A DNA stretch of 64,000 bases from PRO6 sp035565775 (GTDB lineage: Bacteria > Pseudomonadota > Alphaproteobacteria > Rhizobiales > Xanthobacteraceae): contig DATMRW010000021.1 in NCBI GenBank assembly GCA_035565775.1, forward strand, positions 930,001 to 994,000. Reading direction: 5' to 3'. The first letter of the stretch is position 1. Every line of letters starts with the position of its first letter. Below are positions 47,376 to 56,548 of this stretch, piece by piece. Below the pieces are notes generated by a model that was given only the letters and a program-made list of their open reading frames with translations, searched no databases and was not told where the DNA came from. A program made the position numbers and the translations under genes.

Positions 47376-48197
47376 TCAGTCCGCGCGCCCGAGCATCGCG
47401 CCGCCATCGATCACCATATGCGTTCCCGTCACATATTTTGACGCCGAAGATGCCAGGAACAAAGCGAGCCCCTGAATTTCCGACGTTTCCGCCGCACGAT
47501 GCGATGGCGAACCGCGCCTGAACGCCTGCTCCAGCTCCGGCGTGGTCAGGCTGGTGAGGAATGGGCCCGGCGCAATGGCATTCACCGTCACGCCATATCG
47601 CGCAAGTTCGAGTGCGGCCTGTTTGACGAGGTGCGCAGCCCCCGCCTTCGAGATCTGGTACGGCGAGCCGACGATGGCGCCCGGGCGCAGCCCCGCGATC
47701 GATGCGGTGACGATGATGCGCCCGCACGATTGCCGCTTCATATGCGGCGCCGCGGCCTGAATCGTGGAAAACACCGAAGTCAGATTGGTCGCGATCACAC
47801 GATCCCACAGTTCATCCGGGATGTTCTCAATTGCGCCCTCCGGATCGCGCTGTCCCTGCATGTCGAGAAAGCCCGGCCCCGCGCTGATGCCGGCATTGGC
47901 GAAAACGACATCGAGCCGCTGATGGCGGCCGGCGACGGTGTCAATCGTCTCCTTCAGTTGCTGCCGTTCGGTCACATCGCAGGTCACGATGTCGACCGCC
48001 AGGCCCGCATCCGCAAACTCGCACCGGGTTTGTGCGAGCGTTTCGGGGTTGCGGTCGAGAAGCACGACACGCGCACCATTGGCCGCCATGACTTCGGCAA
48101 AGGCCTTGCCGAGCCCTGTCGCGCCGCCTGTGATGACGGTCACGAGATCGGTAACGTCAAAGATCGCCTCTGCCTTCAGTTGCGACAGGTTCATCAC
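47376..48197 (-). CDS. Short-chain dehydrogenase/reductase
   Basis: A 273-residue classical SDR, with TGGATGLG for cofactor binding and the catalytic YQISK. A second Met directly follows the first. It is 15 bp after the TRAP large permease gene and is similar to the following SDR, including an inserted segment after NAGISAGPG. The two may oxidise or reduce successive intermediates or stereoisomers. Confidence 0.9.
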   Translation of the reverse strand: MMNLSQLKAEAIFDVTDLVTVITGGATGLGKAFAEVMAANGARVVLLDRNPETLAQTRCEFADAGLAVDIVTCDVTERQQLKETIDTVAGRHQRLDVVFANAGISAGPGFLDMQGQRDPEGAIENIPDELWDRVIATNLTSVFSTIQAAAPHMKRQSCGRIIVTASIAGLRPGAIVGSPYQISKAGAAHLVKQAALELARYGVTVNAIAPGPFLTSLTTPELEQAFRRGSPSHRAAETSEIQGLALFLASSASKYVTGTHMVIDGGAMLGRAD

Positions 48198-48212
48198 GTT
48201 CTCCTTGCCCGG

Positions 48213-49490
48213 CTAGAACAGATTTCTCGAAAGGATCATCGCCAGGACGAGCACGACGTCGGCCAGAATGAACAGCGAAACGCCGTAAAAGATCGTTTCC
48301 AGATTCACGAGATCGCGCGCCACGCTGTGGATGACGAAGACATTCAAACCCACAGGCGGCGTGATCATTCCGATTTCGAGCAGTTTTGCGACCAGGATGC
48401 CGAACCAGATCAGATCGATTCCGTTGGTCGTGATGATGGGAAGGACCAGCGGCAGGGTCAGCAGCATCGCCCCGATCGGCTCGAGAAACATGCCGAGCAT
48501 CAAGTAGAGAAGAACGATGGCCAGCAGGATGACAAACGGCGGAGCACCGAGATCGCCGATCCATCCTCCGAGGGCGGCGGAGAGGCCACTCAACGCGATC
48601 AAGCGCGTGAATGCGTTGGCCGCAACGGCGATGATGAAGAGACTGGCAGAGCTGAGAAGCGTATCGAGGCAGCTCTGGAAAAACGCCTCGCGCGACAGGC
48701 TGCCCCGCGCGACGCCGATGATGACGGTCAGAATGGCTCCGACGGCGCCAGCCTCGGTCGCGGTGAAATAGCCGGAAAACAGGCCGCCAAAGACACAGGA
48801 CACCAGCATCGCCGTCGGCCAGATCTGGATGAGCGAAGCCCACTTTTGCCCTTTGAGCACCGGCTGGCGCGGCAGATAGCCGGGCTTGGCCCACGCCACA
48901 ACCAGCACGACGGCAACGTAGCCGACGAGGGTCGCAAGACCGACGAACAAGCCGCCGAGAAACAGCGTCGTGATCGAAACCTGAGCCTGGATGCCATACA
49001 GGATGAGAATGATGCTCGGCGGAATCAACGCACCGATGGTGCCGCCGGCGGCGACCGTACCCGTGGCGATGCCGAGGTGATAGCCGCTGCGATGCATCTC
49101 GGGCACCGCGATCCGCCCCATCGCCGCGCTGCAGGCCACGCTTGACCCGGTGACGGCGGCAAAGCCAGTCGCGCCGAACAGGGAGGCGATGGCAAGGCCG
49201 CCGGGAAGCCAGCCGAGCCAGACGCGCGCCGCCTCGAACAGTCCGCGCGTCAGCCCGGAGTGATAGGCGATATAGCCCATCAGCAGAAACATCGGCACCG
49301 AACTCAGCGTCCAGCTCGCGGCGAAATGATAGGGAACAGTTGTCAAAATTCCCATCGCCGGGCGTTCGCCGAGGATCAGCCAGATCCCGCCAAGCGAGAC
49401 ACCGAGAAGCGTGACGGCGATCGGCACCCTCAAGGCGATCATGATCACGACAAGGGGGAGCGACGCCACTCCGACACTCAAGGGATCCAT
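48213..49490 (-). CDS. TRAP transporter large permease (DctM type)
   Basis: A 425-residue protein with about 12 hydrophobic helices. The conserved segments PMFLLMGYIAYHSGLTRGLF, AVTGSSVACSAAMGRIAVPEM and PPSIILILYG are typical of DctM. It imports an organic acid with sodium or proton coupling, together with the DctQ and DctP proteins encoded just upstream. Confidence 0.93.
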   Translation of the reverse strand: MDPLSVGVASLPLVVIMIALRVPIAVTLLGVSLGGIWLILGERPAMGILTTVPYHFAASWTLSSVPMFLLMGYIAYHSGLTRGLFEAARVWLGWLPGGLAIASLFGATGFAAVTGSSVACSAAMGRIAVPEMHRSGYHLGIATGTVAAGGTIGALIPPSIILILYGIQAQVSITTLFLGGLFVGLATLVGYVAVVLVVAWAKPGYLPRQPVLKGQKWASLIQIWPTAMLVSCVFGGLFSGYFTATEAGAVGAILTVIIGVARGSLSREAFFQSCLDTLLSSASLFIIAVAANAFTRLIALSGLSAALGGWIGDLGAPPFVILLAIVLLYLMLGMFLEPIGAMLLTLPLVLPIITTNGIDLIWFGILVAKLLEIGMITPPVGLNVFVIHSVARDLVNLETIFYGVSLFILADVVLVLAMILSRNLF

Positions 49491-49503
49491 CGGGATGCTC
49501 TTT

Positions 49504-50007
49504 TCAGGATGACAGGGTTTGTGAGGGGATCAGCTCGGCCCGCGGGCGAACCAGCCTCAGCACAAGAACAATGCACATCAGCCCGAACGAGACTGGAAGG
49601 ATCCAGTAGCTTGGCCAGACCACGATGCGCATCGTGCCGGATTCGACGAAGGCGCGGATGGCCGTCTGCTTGGTCGCCTCAATCGCGGTCGCGTAGGTCA
49701 GCAGCCCATAGACGATCAGGGAGAGGATCAGCGCGATCCATCGCAGACCGTTCTGCACCGGGCGGGGCATCAGGTCCGTGAACACTGTCGCCTCAATATG
49801 GCGATTGTGAATCTCGGCATAGGCAATCGGCAGAAAGCTGACGCCGACCATGTAATAGTGGCTGACGATCTCCACGGTGCCGGTAAGAGATTGCCCGACG
49901 ACGGCACGAAACAGGACGTCCGCGCTGATTTGCACCATCATTAGGACAAGTGCCGCTCCGCCAAGAGATATGGTGAGCCAGCTGATGAGACGCCCTGTTC
50001 CGTGCAT
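49504..50007 (-). CDS. TRAP transporter small permease (DctQ type)
   Basis: A 167-residue protein with four hydrophobic helices. VDVLFRAVVGQSLTGTVEI-like sequence and the length match DctQ. It starts 32 bp after the binding-protein gene and ends 13 bp before the large permease gene. Confidence 0.9.
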   Translation of the reverse strand: MHGTGRLISWLTISLGGAALVLMMVQISADVLFRAVVGQSLTGTVEIVSHYYMVGVSFLPIAYAEIHNRHIEATVFTDLMPRPVQNGLRWIALILSLIVYGLLTYATAIEATKQTAIRAFVESGTMRIVVWPSYWILPVSFGLMCIVLVLRLVRPRAELIPSQTLSS

Positions 50008-50039
50008 GCGGTTCGGCTCGTTATGCTTGATGTGATCTG

Positions 50040-51149
50040 TTACTTGGCGAAACCGGCGAGATCGACCTTCGACCAGATATGTTCGATCCGCAGCTCGGCG
50101 AGCTTGTCGACGTCATTGCCTGCCGGCTCGACCAGCTTCTCCCACTTGGCGACGAGAGCCTTGTAACGCTCCACCTTCTCGGCCGCGTTCTTCACGCCCT
50201 TCGCCTCAAGCGTGGAGACGACATTGGCCAGATGCGCGTTGATGAACTCCTGCCTCTTGGCCAGAAGGTCAGCCGCGGGCTCCTCGAACTTGATGCCCTT
50301 TGCCTTGCCTTCGGCCATCGCCTTGTCAGCGGAAACCAGCCAGGTATCGGTCGCCTTCGCCGCGCCATACTGGACCGCCTTCACAAAGGCTTCGCGATCC
50401 TTGGGAGCGAGCTTGTCCCAGTAGCCCTTGCCAAGATTGGCGACGCCATCGCTGGTGAAGACGCCGAGATTGACCATCGAGACATACTTCACAACGTCGA
50501 AGAGGCGCCCGTTGATCATCTCCGGAAGCGAGCCGTAGCTGCCGTCCGCCACCCGCTGGCTCAATGCTTCAAACACTTCCGACGACGGCAGTTGCACCAC
50601 CTTGGCGCCGAATGCCTCGACCCATCGCGAGAACACCGCGCCGGACGCCCGGATCTTCAGACCGTTCAGCGCCGCCAACGTGCTGGCGGGCTTCACCGAC
50701 AGAATGTTGTAGGGCGCCGTCGAACTGCTGCCGAGATAGACCTGCCCGACCTTGGTGAATTCGGCGATGCATTCGGGGCATGTCACCGTGTATTCGGTTG
50801 CCGCCGCGCCGATCGCGCGCGGGTTCGTTCCCAGAACGGACAGTTCGCCGGGAAGGCTGCTTTCGATGAAATCGGAGGGATAGTAAAGCAGGACCACCGA
50901 GCCCATATCGGCGATGCCGTCGCGCAGGCCATTGTTCATCTCTTGCGGCGTCAGAAGGCCGCTCGGGAAATCGCGCCCGCTGTAGCGGCCATTGGTGAGC
51001 TGCTTCAGCTTCTCGAAAATATAAGGATAGGTGGCGGTCGCATTCATATGCGCCGGCCCGAAGGCGCTGGCTGCACGCACGACGCTCTGCGCAAAGGCCG
51101 TCGACGTCCCAAGGCCGATGAGCAAAGCTGCTGTCGCGATCAATTTCAT
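50040..51149 (-). CDS. TRAP transporter substrate-binding protein (DctP type)
   Basis: A 369-residue periplasmic protein with a signal peptide (MKLIATAALLIGLGTSTAFA). LNGLKIRASGAVFSRWVEAFGA contains the arginine that binds the ligand carboxylate in the family. The ligand is therefore probably a carboxylic acid, otherwise unknown. GGGAGAAATGCC lies upstream of the ATG. Confidence 0.92.
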   Translation of the reverse strand: MKLIATAALLIGLGTSTAFAQSVVRAASAFGPAHMNATATYPYIFEKLKQLTNGRYSGRDFPSGLLTPQEMNNGLRDGIADMGSVVLLYYPSDFIESSLPGELSVLGTNPRAIGAAATEYTVTCPECIAEFTKVGQVYLGSSSTAPYNILSVKPASTLAALNGLKIRASGAVFSRWVEAFGAKVVQLPSSEVFEALSQRVADGSYGSLPEMINGRLFDVVKYVSMVNLGVFTSDGVANLGKGYWDKLAPKDREAFVKAVQYGAAKATDTWLVSADKAMAEGKAKGIKFEEPAADLLAKRQEFINAHLANVVSTLEAKGVKNAAEKVERYKALVAKWEKLVEPAGNDVDKLAELRIEHIWSKVDLAGFAK

Positions 51150-51236
51150 GGCATTTCTCCCTGCTGCTGCTTTTCTGGCCCGTGAAGCTCGCGATGAGCT
51201 TCACGGAAGATTTTCGTTTCGATTACGCGGCGCAAT

Positions 51237-51788
51237 TCACCTCGGCACAGCGCGGGCTTTTCGGACAGGATCGGTCCCGTCCCAATCGAGGCTCGCCTCG
51301 TACATTTCCTGATAGATGTCCTCGAGCGCGTCCGTGATTTCGATGATCTCGATCATCCCCGGCAGGTCGCGGCTGGTGTCCATATAGACAATCTGCACGC
51401 CGCGCGGCGAACGGTCCGAAAACGCGACCTCGTAGCCCTTGTTCTTGTAACTCTGCACCGCGGCCTTCAGATCGCGCGCGCCGACCGCCCAATGATGAAA
51501 GCCGTGCCCCTTTTTCCTGATGAACTCCTGATAGACGGAGGGCTTGTCGTCGTGCTGCTGGATCAGCTCGACCATCATGTGACCGGAATAGGCGACGGCG
51601 AGCGTCACGGTCATGTCCGTCGGCTGGCCACGGTAGATCCCTTCAGACGGCACGAAGGGCCCGGAGACGAACCACGGCCCCAGGCCGAACTGGTCGGTAA
51701 ACGCTTTCATCGATTGCTCGATGTCTTCGACGGTGTAGGCGATCTGAATGACCCCGCCGAACGGCTGGCCGATCTTCATCATTTCCAT
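51237..51788 (-). CDS. VOC-family metalloprotein (glyoxalase/epimerase/dioxygenase fold)
   Basis: A 183-residue protein with two beta-alpha-beta-beta-beta halves. Likely metal ligands are Glu in MMVELIQQ, His in GFHHWAV and Glu in GMIEIIEI. The family includes glyoxalase I, methylmalonyl-CoA epimerase and ring-cleavage dioxygenases, so the reaction is open. It lies between the ThDP enzyme and the TRAP genes in one operon. Confidence 0.85.
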   Translation of the reverse strand: MEMMKIGQPFGGVIQIAYTVEDIEQSMKAFTDQFGLGPWFVSGPFVPSEGIYRGQPTDMTVTLAVAYSGHMMVELIQQHDDKPSVYQEFIRKKGHGFHHWAVGARDLKAAVQSYKNKGYEVAFSDRSPRGVQIVYMDTSRDLPGMIEIIEITDALEDIYQEMYEASLDWDGTDPVRKARAVPR

Positions 51789-51831
51789 GAAACTGGTTCC
51801 GATATTTCTTGTGGCCGTTTGATGTGGCCGT

Positions 51832-53523
51832 TTACCGCTTGAAAAACTCGAGACTGCCGTCGAGCCGCTCTTTGGCTACGGCGAAATCGAGCACTGCCGG
51901 AATCCCGCGGCTGTTGACTTCGCGGGCGCGCCGCAAAGCGGCGTCGATCTCGCCGGGGTCTTCGACCCGTTCGCCGTAACAGCCGCAGGCTTCGGCGACC
52001 TTCGCGAAGTCCGGCTGCACCTCGAACTCGGTGGCGATATAACGTTCGTTGAAAGCAAGGCGCTGAATATCCCGGATCGATCCGAGGGCCTCATCATTGA
52101 GCACAACCCATGTCACTCCCGATCGCAGCTCGGCGGCGGTCGGCAGCACGTTCATGATCATCTGGAAAGAGCCGTCGCCGACCAACGACACCGCGGGACA
52201 ATCCGGCCTCGCGAGCTGCGCCGCAGGCAGCGCCGAGGAAGCAAAGCCCATTCCGTAGAAGCTCGACGGCGTGATCAGCGAGCGCGGCTCATACACCTTG
52301 AAATAGGGAAACGCGCCGCCCATGCCTTGCGCGAGAACGCCGACGTCGATCACCACTGTCGTCTCGCGCGGGAAGGCGCGGCGGACGGCGTCGATCACGC
52401 GGACCGGATGGATCGGCGATTGCGCGGATCCGACCATCGCCCCGATTTCCGCTTCCAGCGCGGCACGCATCTTGTCCAGCGCATCGAGCTGGCTGACAGC
52501 TTCGTCGCGAACCGTGGCGCTCATCTCGGTCAGTTGCGACACGATATCCTCGACGACAAGCCGCGCGTCGCCGACGATACCGACCTTTGGAACGACGCTG
52601 CGCCCCAGCTCCACAGGATCAAGGTCTATCTGAATATACGCTGCGTTCGGATCGGGCAGATAACTCGGCAGCCAGTTGGTTTCCTGCTGCTCGAACCTGC
52701 AGCCGATGCCGATCACGACATCAGCCTCCGGCAACAGCTTCTTCGCGATCGTCGTCCGGTGATGGCCGATGCCGCCGGCAGCGAGCGGATGATCGTCCGG
52801 AATGATCCCGCGACCGGAAAGCGTGGTCAGCACGGGAATCGACAGCTTCTCCGCCAGCGCGCGGACCGCGTCCGACGCGCCCGCGGCGATCGCTCCGCCG
52901 CCCGAGACAATCAGGGGGCGGCGCGCCACAGCGAGAAGAGCAGCGGCCTTTTTGACGAGGTCAAGGTCGCCCCTCACCCGCGGTGGCAACCCCGCAGGCT
53001 GGTAGCGATCAAGCTCGATGGCCTGGACCAGCACATCCTGAGGGATGTCGATTAGCACCGGACCAGGTTTGCCCGAACGCGCGATGACAAAGGCCTGGCG
53101 CAGCACCTCGGGAATGAGATCGGCCCGGTCCACGCGCACCGCCCATTTCGTGATCGGGCGGAACATCTGAACCTGATCGATCTCCTGGCTCGCCCCCTTG
53201 TGGGCATTCCGCGTGGCGCCGCGCCCCGCCAGGATGATAATCGGCAATGCCCCGACGAAGGCTTCGGTGATGCCGGTGATGAGATTGGTCGCGCCGGGTC
53301 CGGCGGTTACGCAGCAGACGCCGGGCTCTCCGGTGAGCTGGGCATAGCCCGCAGCCATGTTCGCGGCGTGCTGCTCATGCCGGACCAGCACATGCCTGAT
53401 GTCCGGCGAGTGATAGAGCGCCTCATAGATGCCGATCGTGTGCCCTCCGGGCATTCCGAAAACATACTTGACGTTTTCCGCCCTAAGGATGTCGACGACA
53501 GCCTGCCCCGCACTGATGGCCAT
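51832..53523 (-). CDS. ThDP-dependent enzyme, acetolactate-synthase-like
   Basis: A 563-residue three-domain enzyme. The catalytic Glu is E50 in LVRHEQHAANMAAGYA, and the ThDP-Mg motif starts GDGSFQ near residue 447 and ends at NDEA. The family makes or breaks bonds next to 2-oxo acids, as in acetolactate synthase, oxalyl-CoA decarboxylase and glyoxylate carboligase. No regulatory subunit gene is adjacent, arguing against branched-chain biosynthesis. The ATG at 53523 has GGGAGTGA upstream. It is the first gene of the seven-gene operon. Confidence 0.9.
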   Translation of the reverse strand: MAISAGQAVVDILRAENVKYVFGMPGGHTIGIYEALYHSPDIRHVLVRHEQHAANMAAGYAQLTGEPGVCCVTAGPGATNLITGITEAFVGALPIIILAGRGATRNAHKGASQEIDQVQMFRPITKWAVRVDRADLIPEVLRQAFVIARSGKPGPVLIDIPQDVLVQAIELDRYQPAGLPPRVRGDLDLVKKAAALLAVARRPLIVSGGGAIAAGASDAVRALAEKLSIPVLTTLSGRGIIPDDHPLAAGGIGHHRTTIAKKLLPEADVVIGIGCRFEQQETNWLPSYLPDPNAAYIQIDLDPVELGRSVVPKVGIVGDARLVVEDIVSQLTEMSATVRDEAVSQLDALDKMRAALEAEIGAMVGSAQSPIHPVRVIDAVRRAFPRETTVVIDVGVLAQGMGGAFPYFKVYEPRSLITPSSFYGMGFASSALPAAQLARPDCPAVSLVGDGSFQMIMNVLPTAAELRSGVTWVVLNDEALGSIRDIQRLAFNERYIATEFEVQPDFAKVAEACGCYGERVEDPGEIDAALRRAREVNSRGIPAVLDFAVAKERLDGSLEFFKR

Positions 53524-53620
53524 GCTCACTCCCGCTTGCTTCTTGGAACATTTTTTATTCCGCCCCTTGGGGCTCGGCGGACAAAAAGCTAACGGAGGTG
53601 CCGGGTTAGTCAACTCTATT

Positions 53621-53639
53621 AAGTCCACATAGTGGACTT
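53621..53639. promoter_or_regulatory. Inverted repeat 1, probable IclR operator
   Basis: AAGTCCAC (53621-53628) and GTGGACTT (53632-53639) flank ATA. It is 98 bp before the ThDP enzyme start. The core AGTCC-N7-GGACT recurs at 53753-53769. Confidence 0.75.
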
Positions 53640-53681
53640 GATGAAAATTTCTTTTGTGCCTAGGCTTGGAGCGAATTGAGC

Positions 53682-53696
53682 TTGTGCGACGCACAA
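53682..53696. promoter_or_regulatory. 15-bp perfect palindrome in the divergent spacer
   Basis: TTGTGCG and CGCACAA flank a central A at 53689. It differs from the two AGTCC repeats and lies between them, so a second regulator or an RNA hairpin is possible. Confidence 0.5.
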
Positions 53697-53752
53697 TAGT
53701 TACAAAAATACAGTGTTTCGTCAGAGATGAATGACGGAAGGCAGATCAATAG

Positions 53753-53769
53753 AGTCCACAAAGCGGACT
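53753..53769. promoter_or_regulatory. Inverted repeat 2, probable IclR operator
   Basis: AGTCC (53753-53757) and GGACT (53765-53769) with one mismatched inner pair repeat the pattern at 53621. It is centred 131 bp from the first copy and ends 31 bp before the regulator ATG, a suitable place for autorepression. Confidence 0.75.
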
Positions 53770-53800
53770 TTTTGGCTGAGGCCATTCGGGAGGTTATTTC

Positions 53801-54580
53801 ATGGCAGCGCCGGAGAACGGCCACACGGGCGCACAAGCAGTTGGCCGCGCCTGCATCATCCTTCGCGAGGTCGCGCGTCACGGCTCGGCCGGGGCGAGAA
53901 TGATCGACCTGACGGCCGGGCTCGGCCTGCCGCGCCCCACGGTGCATCGGATATTGCAACCCCTCATCGCGGAGACGTTGATCGCGCAAGATCCCAAAAC
54001 GCGCCGCTATCGTCTCGGCACCGGCATTTTTGAGCTCGGGCTGGTCGCTCCGAGCCCGCTCGATCGCCTCGCAAAATTGAGGCCGCTGCTCGACGACCTC
54101 GCTGCGAAGACAGGCGACACCGCCTATCTCATGATGCGGCGGGGAGACGAAGTCATTTGCCTCGCTCGGGCGGAGGGCGCCTCGCCAATCCGCACCTACG
54201 TGTTTGAGGTTGGCGTCATGCGGCCGCTCGGCGCGAGCCTTGCCGGCATCTGCATGATGGCAGCATTGCCGGATGCCGAAATCAACAAGATCATCAAGCG
54301 ATCGGTCGGCGCATTTGCCAGATTTGGCCAATCGACACCGGAATATATTCGGAAACAGATCTCGGAAGTGCGACAGCGTGGTTATGCCTACAGCAGCGAA
54401 GTGCTGCTCAAATCCGCAACAGGCCTGAGCGCGACAATTCCCAATCCCGGCGGCCTTCCCTATTTGAGCATAAGCCTCTCCGCCGTCACCGCCCGCGTTC
54501 CGCAACGGCGCGTCGAAGGGCTGGCGGCAGACCTGCTGAACGCGTGCAAAGAGATGAGCAAACTGCTTTTGGAAGATTAG
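53801..54580 (+). CDS. IclR-family transcriptional regulator
   Basis: A 259-residue regulator. The N-terminal winged helix (about 15-80) holds DLTAGLGLPRPTVHRILQPL, and the C-terminal GAF-like effector domain runs from about 85 to 255, with VGVMRPLGASLAGICMMAALP. IclR proteins often respond to aromatic or short organic acids. It is divergent from the ThDP/TRAP operon and its promoter region carries two matching inverted repeats, so it is the likely controller of that operon and itself. Confidence 0.92.
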   Translation: MAAPENGHTGAQAVGRACIILREVARHGSAGARMIDLTAGLGLPRPTVHRILQPLIAETLIAQDPKTRRYRLGTGIFELGLVAPSPLDRLAKLRPLLDDLAAKTGDTAYLMMRRGDEVICLARAEGASPIRTYVFEVGVMRPLGASLAGICMMAALPDAEINKIIKRSVGAFARFGQSTPEYIRKQISEVRQRGYAYSSEVLLKSATGLSATIPNPGGLPYLSISLSAVTARVPQRRVEGLAADLLNACKEMSKLLLED

Positions 54581-54848
54581 CTCTGAATGGCGCTACCAAA
54601 TGCAAGCCGAACGATAGCTGTCCATTCCTCAGCATCCGCTGCGTTCGCACGATCAGAAGCCCCTACGCCGCGGCAATCTTTTACATGCAGAAGCCCGGCG
54701 CTATGATGGGCGCTGCTCGCCTGGTCATGCCGGTTCGCTTCCGCTTGCGTTCTTTGCGATCCGGAAGCGAAGAACAGCCGGCGAGCGACAGTCAAGGAGT
54801 GCGAGGCGATGGAAGCGGCTGCAAGGTCAGCCTCCGTCGCAGCCACAT

Positions 54849-54862
54849 TTGATCGAGATCAA
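54849..54862 (+). promoter_or_regulatory. Perfect FNR/FixK box upstream of cydDCABX
   Basis: TTGATCGAGATCAA matches the consensus TTGATnnnnATCAA exactly. A TATTTG hexamer at 54884-54889 is placed as expected for a -10 element of a class II FNR promoter, with a start near 54897. Activation under low oxygen fits the role of cytochrome bd. Confidence 0.8.
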
Positions 54863-54925
54863 GTTGCAATGGCCAGCTTCCCCTATTTGCAGACTGAAAC
54901 CTCTGGGAGGCAGGTCGGGAATCGA

Positions 54926-56548
54926 TTGGCCGCAATCCTGCAAATCATAGCCGCACTCATATGGATTCCGCAGGCCGGCGCGCTCAGCGTCGCTGTCGGC
55001 AGAATCGCGTCGGGCCATGGTGCAGATGCGGTTGTGGGACCCGCCATCCTGGTGCTGGTTCTCGGGATTGCCAAAGCGCTGCTGGATGCAGCCGGCGGCC
55101 GATTGGCGTTCAGGCTGGCGCGAAAGGCCCTTTCAGACCGTCGCGAGCAAGTAGGCCTCGCTCTTGCAGGGGGATCTCCGCTTGATGTGTCGCGACCGCC
55201 GTCTGGCCTTGCAGCGAGCGCATTGACCGAGCAGGCCGAGGCGATCGTACCCTATCTGGCGCGGTTCCGGCCGGCCCGGCTCCGCGCGGCGGTGGTGCCG
55301 GTGATTATCCTGTTGTGTGTGCTGGCTGTTTCGTGGGTGGCGGCGCTCGCCCTGCTCTTCGCCGCGCCGCTCATTCCGATCTTCATGGCGCTCATCGGCT
55401 GGCGCGCCAAGGCTGCCACCGAGCAGCAGCTCGGCGAAATCGGCAACATGAATGCCTTTTTGCTCGACCGTCTTCGCGGGCTTGCAACCATCCGTGCGCT
55501 CGGCGCGGTGCAGGCAACAGCGACCCGGGTGCGCCTCGAAGGCGAAAGCCTGCGCATCCGCACGATGGCGGTTCTGCGTATCGCTTTTCTTTCCTCGGCG
55601 GTGCTGGAATTGTTCGCCGCGCTCGGCGTCGCGATGGTCGCCGTCTATATCGGCTTCCATCTGCTCGGCCAGCTCGATTTCGGCGCATGGAACGGCAAAT
55701 TGAGCCTGAGCGAAGGACTGTTCGTTCTCCTGCTGGCGCCGGCCTTCTTTGAGCCGCTGCGCGACCTTTCGTCGGCATGGCACGACCGGGCAGCCGGCGA
55801 AGCAGCCATCGAGGCGTTGAATCGGCTCTGCTGCACGCGGGCCTCGCTTCTCGGCGCGGATGTCCATTCGCCTTTATCATCGTCGCGCGATGCGCCAGCG
55901 GTCCGGATCGAAGGACTGCGCTACAGCTATCCGGGGCGCAGCGCCAACGTCTTCGATGGTTTCGATCTCGCAATTGCACCGGGCGAACATGTTGCGCTCC
56001 TCGCCCCAAGCGGCGCCGGCAAATCGACGCTGCTCGCCTTGATTGCAGGGTTCGATGCGCCCGCAGACGGCCGTGTCGTGATTGCAGACACCATCCTCAA
56101 CGCAGACAACGGGGCGCAGCTGCGACGGCAGATGGCCTGGATCGGCCAAGCGCCGCACATCTTCGACGGCACGCTCGTCACCAACGTATCGCTCGGCCGG
56201 TCGGAGATCGGGCCCGATCGCGTGGCCGAAGCACTCGCCCTCATGCAGCTTGATCACGTTCGGCGGCGCGGCGCGACTGTCATCGGAGAAGGCGGCCTTG
56301 GACTGTCGGGCGGAGAGGCACTTCGGCTCGCGCTTGCGCGTGCCGCAGCGACGCCCGGCGCGACGCTCATTCTCGCCGACGAGCCCACCGCCCACCTCGA
56401 CGACATGACGGCGGGCGAGATCACCGAGGCCCTGCTCTCGCTTGCCCGCGGCCGAACCCTGATCGTCGCAACGCACGACCCGGCGCTGGCCGCCCGCATG
56501 GATCGGGTGATCCGGCTGAGCGCTCCTTCGATGGAGGCAGCGGCATGA
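54926..56548 (+). CDS. cydD: Cysteine/glutathione ABC exporter subunit CydD
   Basis: A 540-residue fused permease-ATPase that with CydC exports reductant needed for cytochrome bd assembly. Six helices are followed by an ATPase domain with Walker A APSGAGKST, signature LSGGEALRL and Walker B LILADEP. The frame is open from an ATG at 54809, which has AAGGAG upstream. I prefer the TTG at 54926 because an FNR box and likely -10 lie between the two, and the codons before 54926 are atypical (AGG, TCA, CGA, TTG, ACT). Confidence 0.85.
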   Translation: MAAILQIIAALIWIPQAGALSVAVGRIASGHGADAVVGPAILVLVLGIAKALLDAAGGRLAFRLARKALSDRREQVGLALAGGSPLDVSRPPSGLAASALTEQAEAIVPYLARFRPARLRAAVVPVIILLCVLAVSWVAALALLFAAPLIPIFMALIGWRAKAATEQQLGEIGNMNAFLLDRLRGLATIRALGAVQATATRVRLEGESLRIRTMAVLRIAFLSSAVLELFAALGVAMVAVYIGFHLLGQLDFGAWNGKLSLSEGLFVLLLAPAFFEPLRDLSSAWHDRAAGEAAIEALNRLCCTRASLLGADVHSPLSSSRDAPAVRIEGLRYSYPGRSANVFDGFDLAIAPGEHVALLAPSGAGKSTLLALIAGFDAPADGRVVIADTILNADNGAQLRRQMAWIGQAPHIFDGTLVTNVSLGRSEIGPDRVAEALALMQLDHVRRRGATVIGEGGLGLSGGEALRLALARAAATPGATLILADEPTAHLDDMTAGEITEALLSLARGRTLIVATHDPALAARMDRVIRLSAPSMEAAA

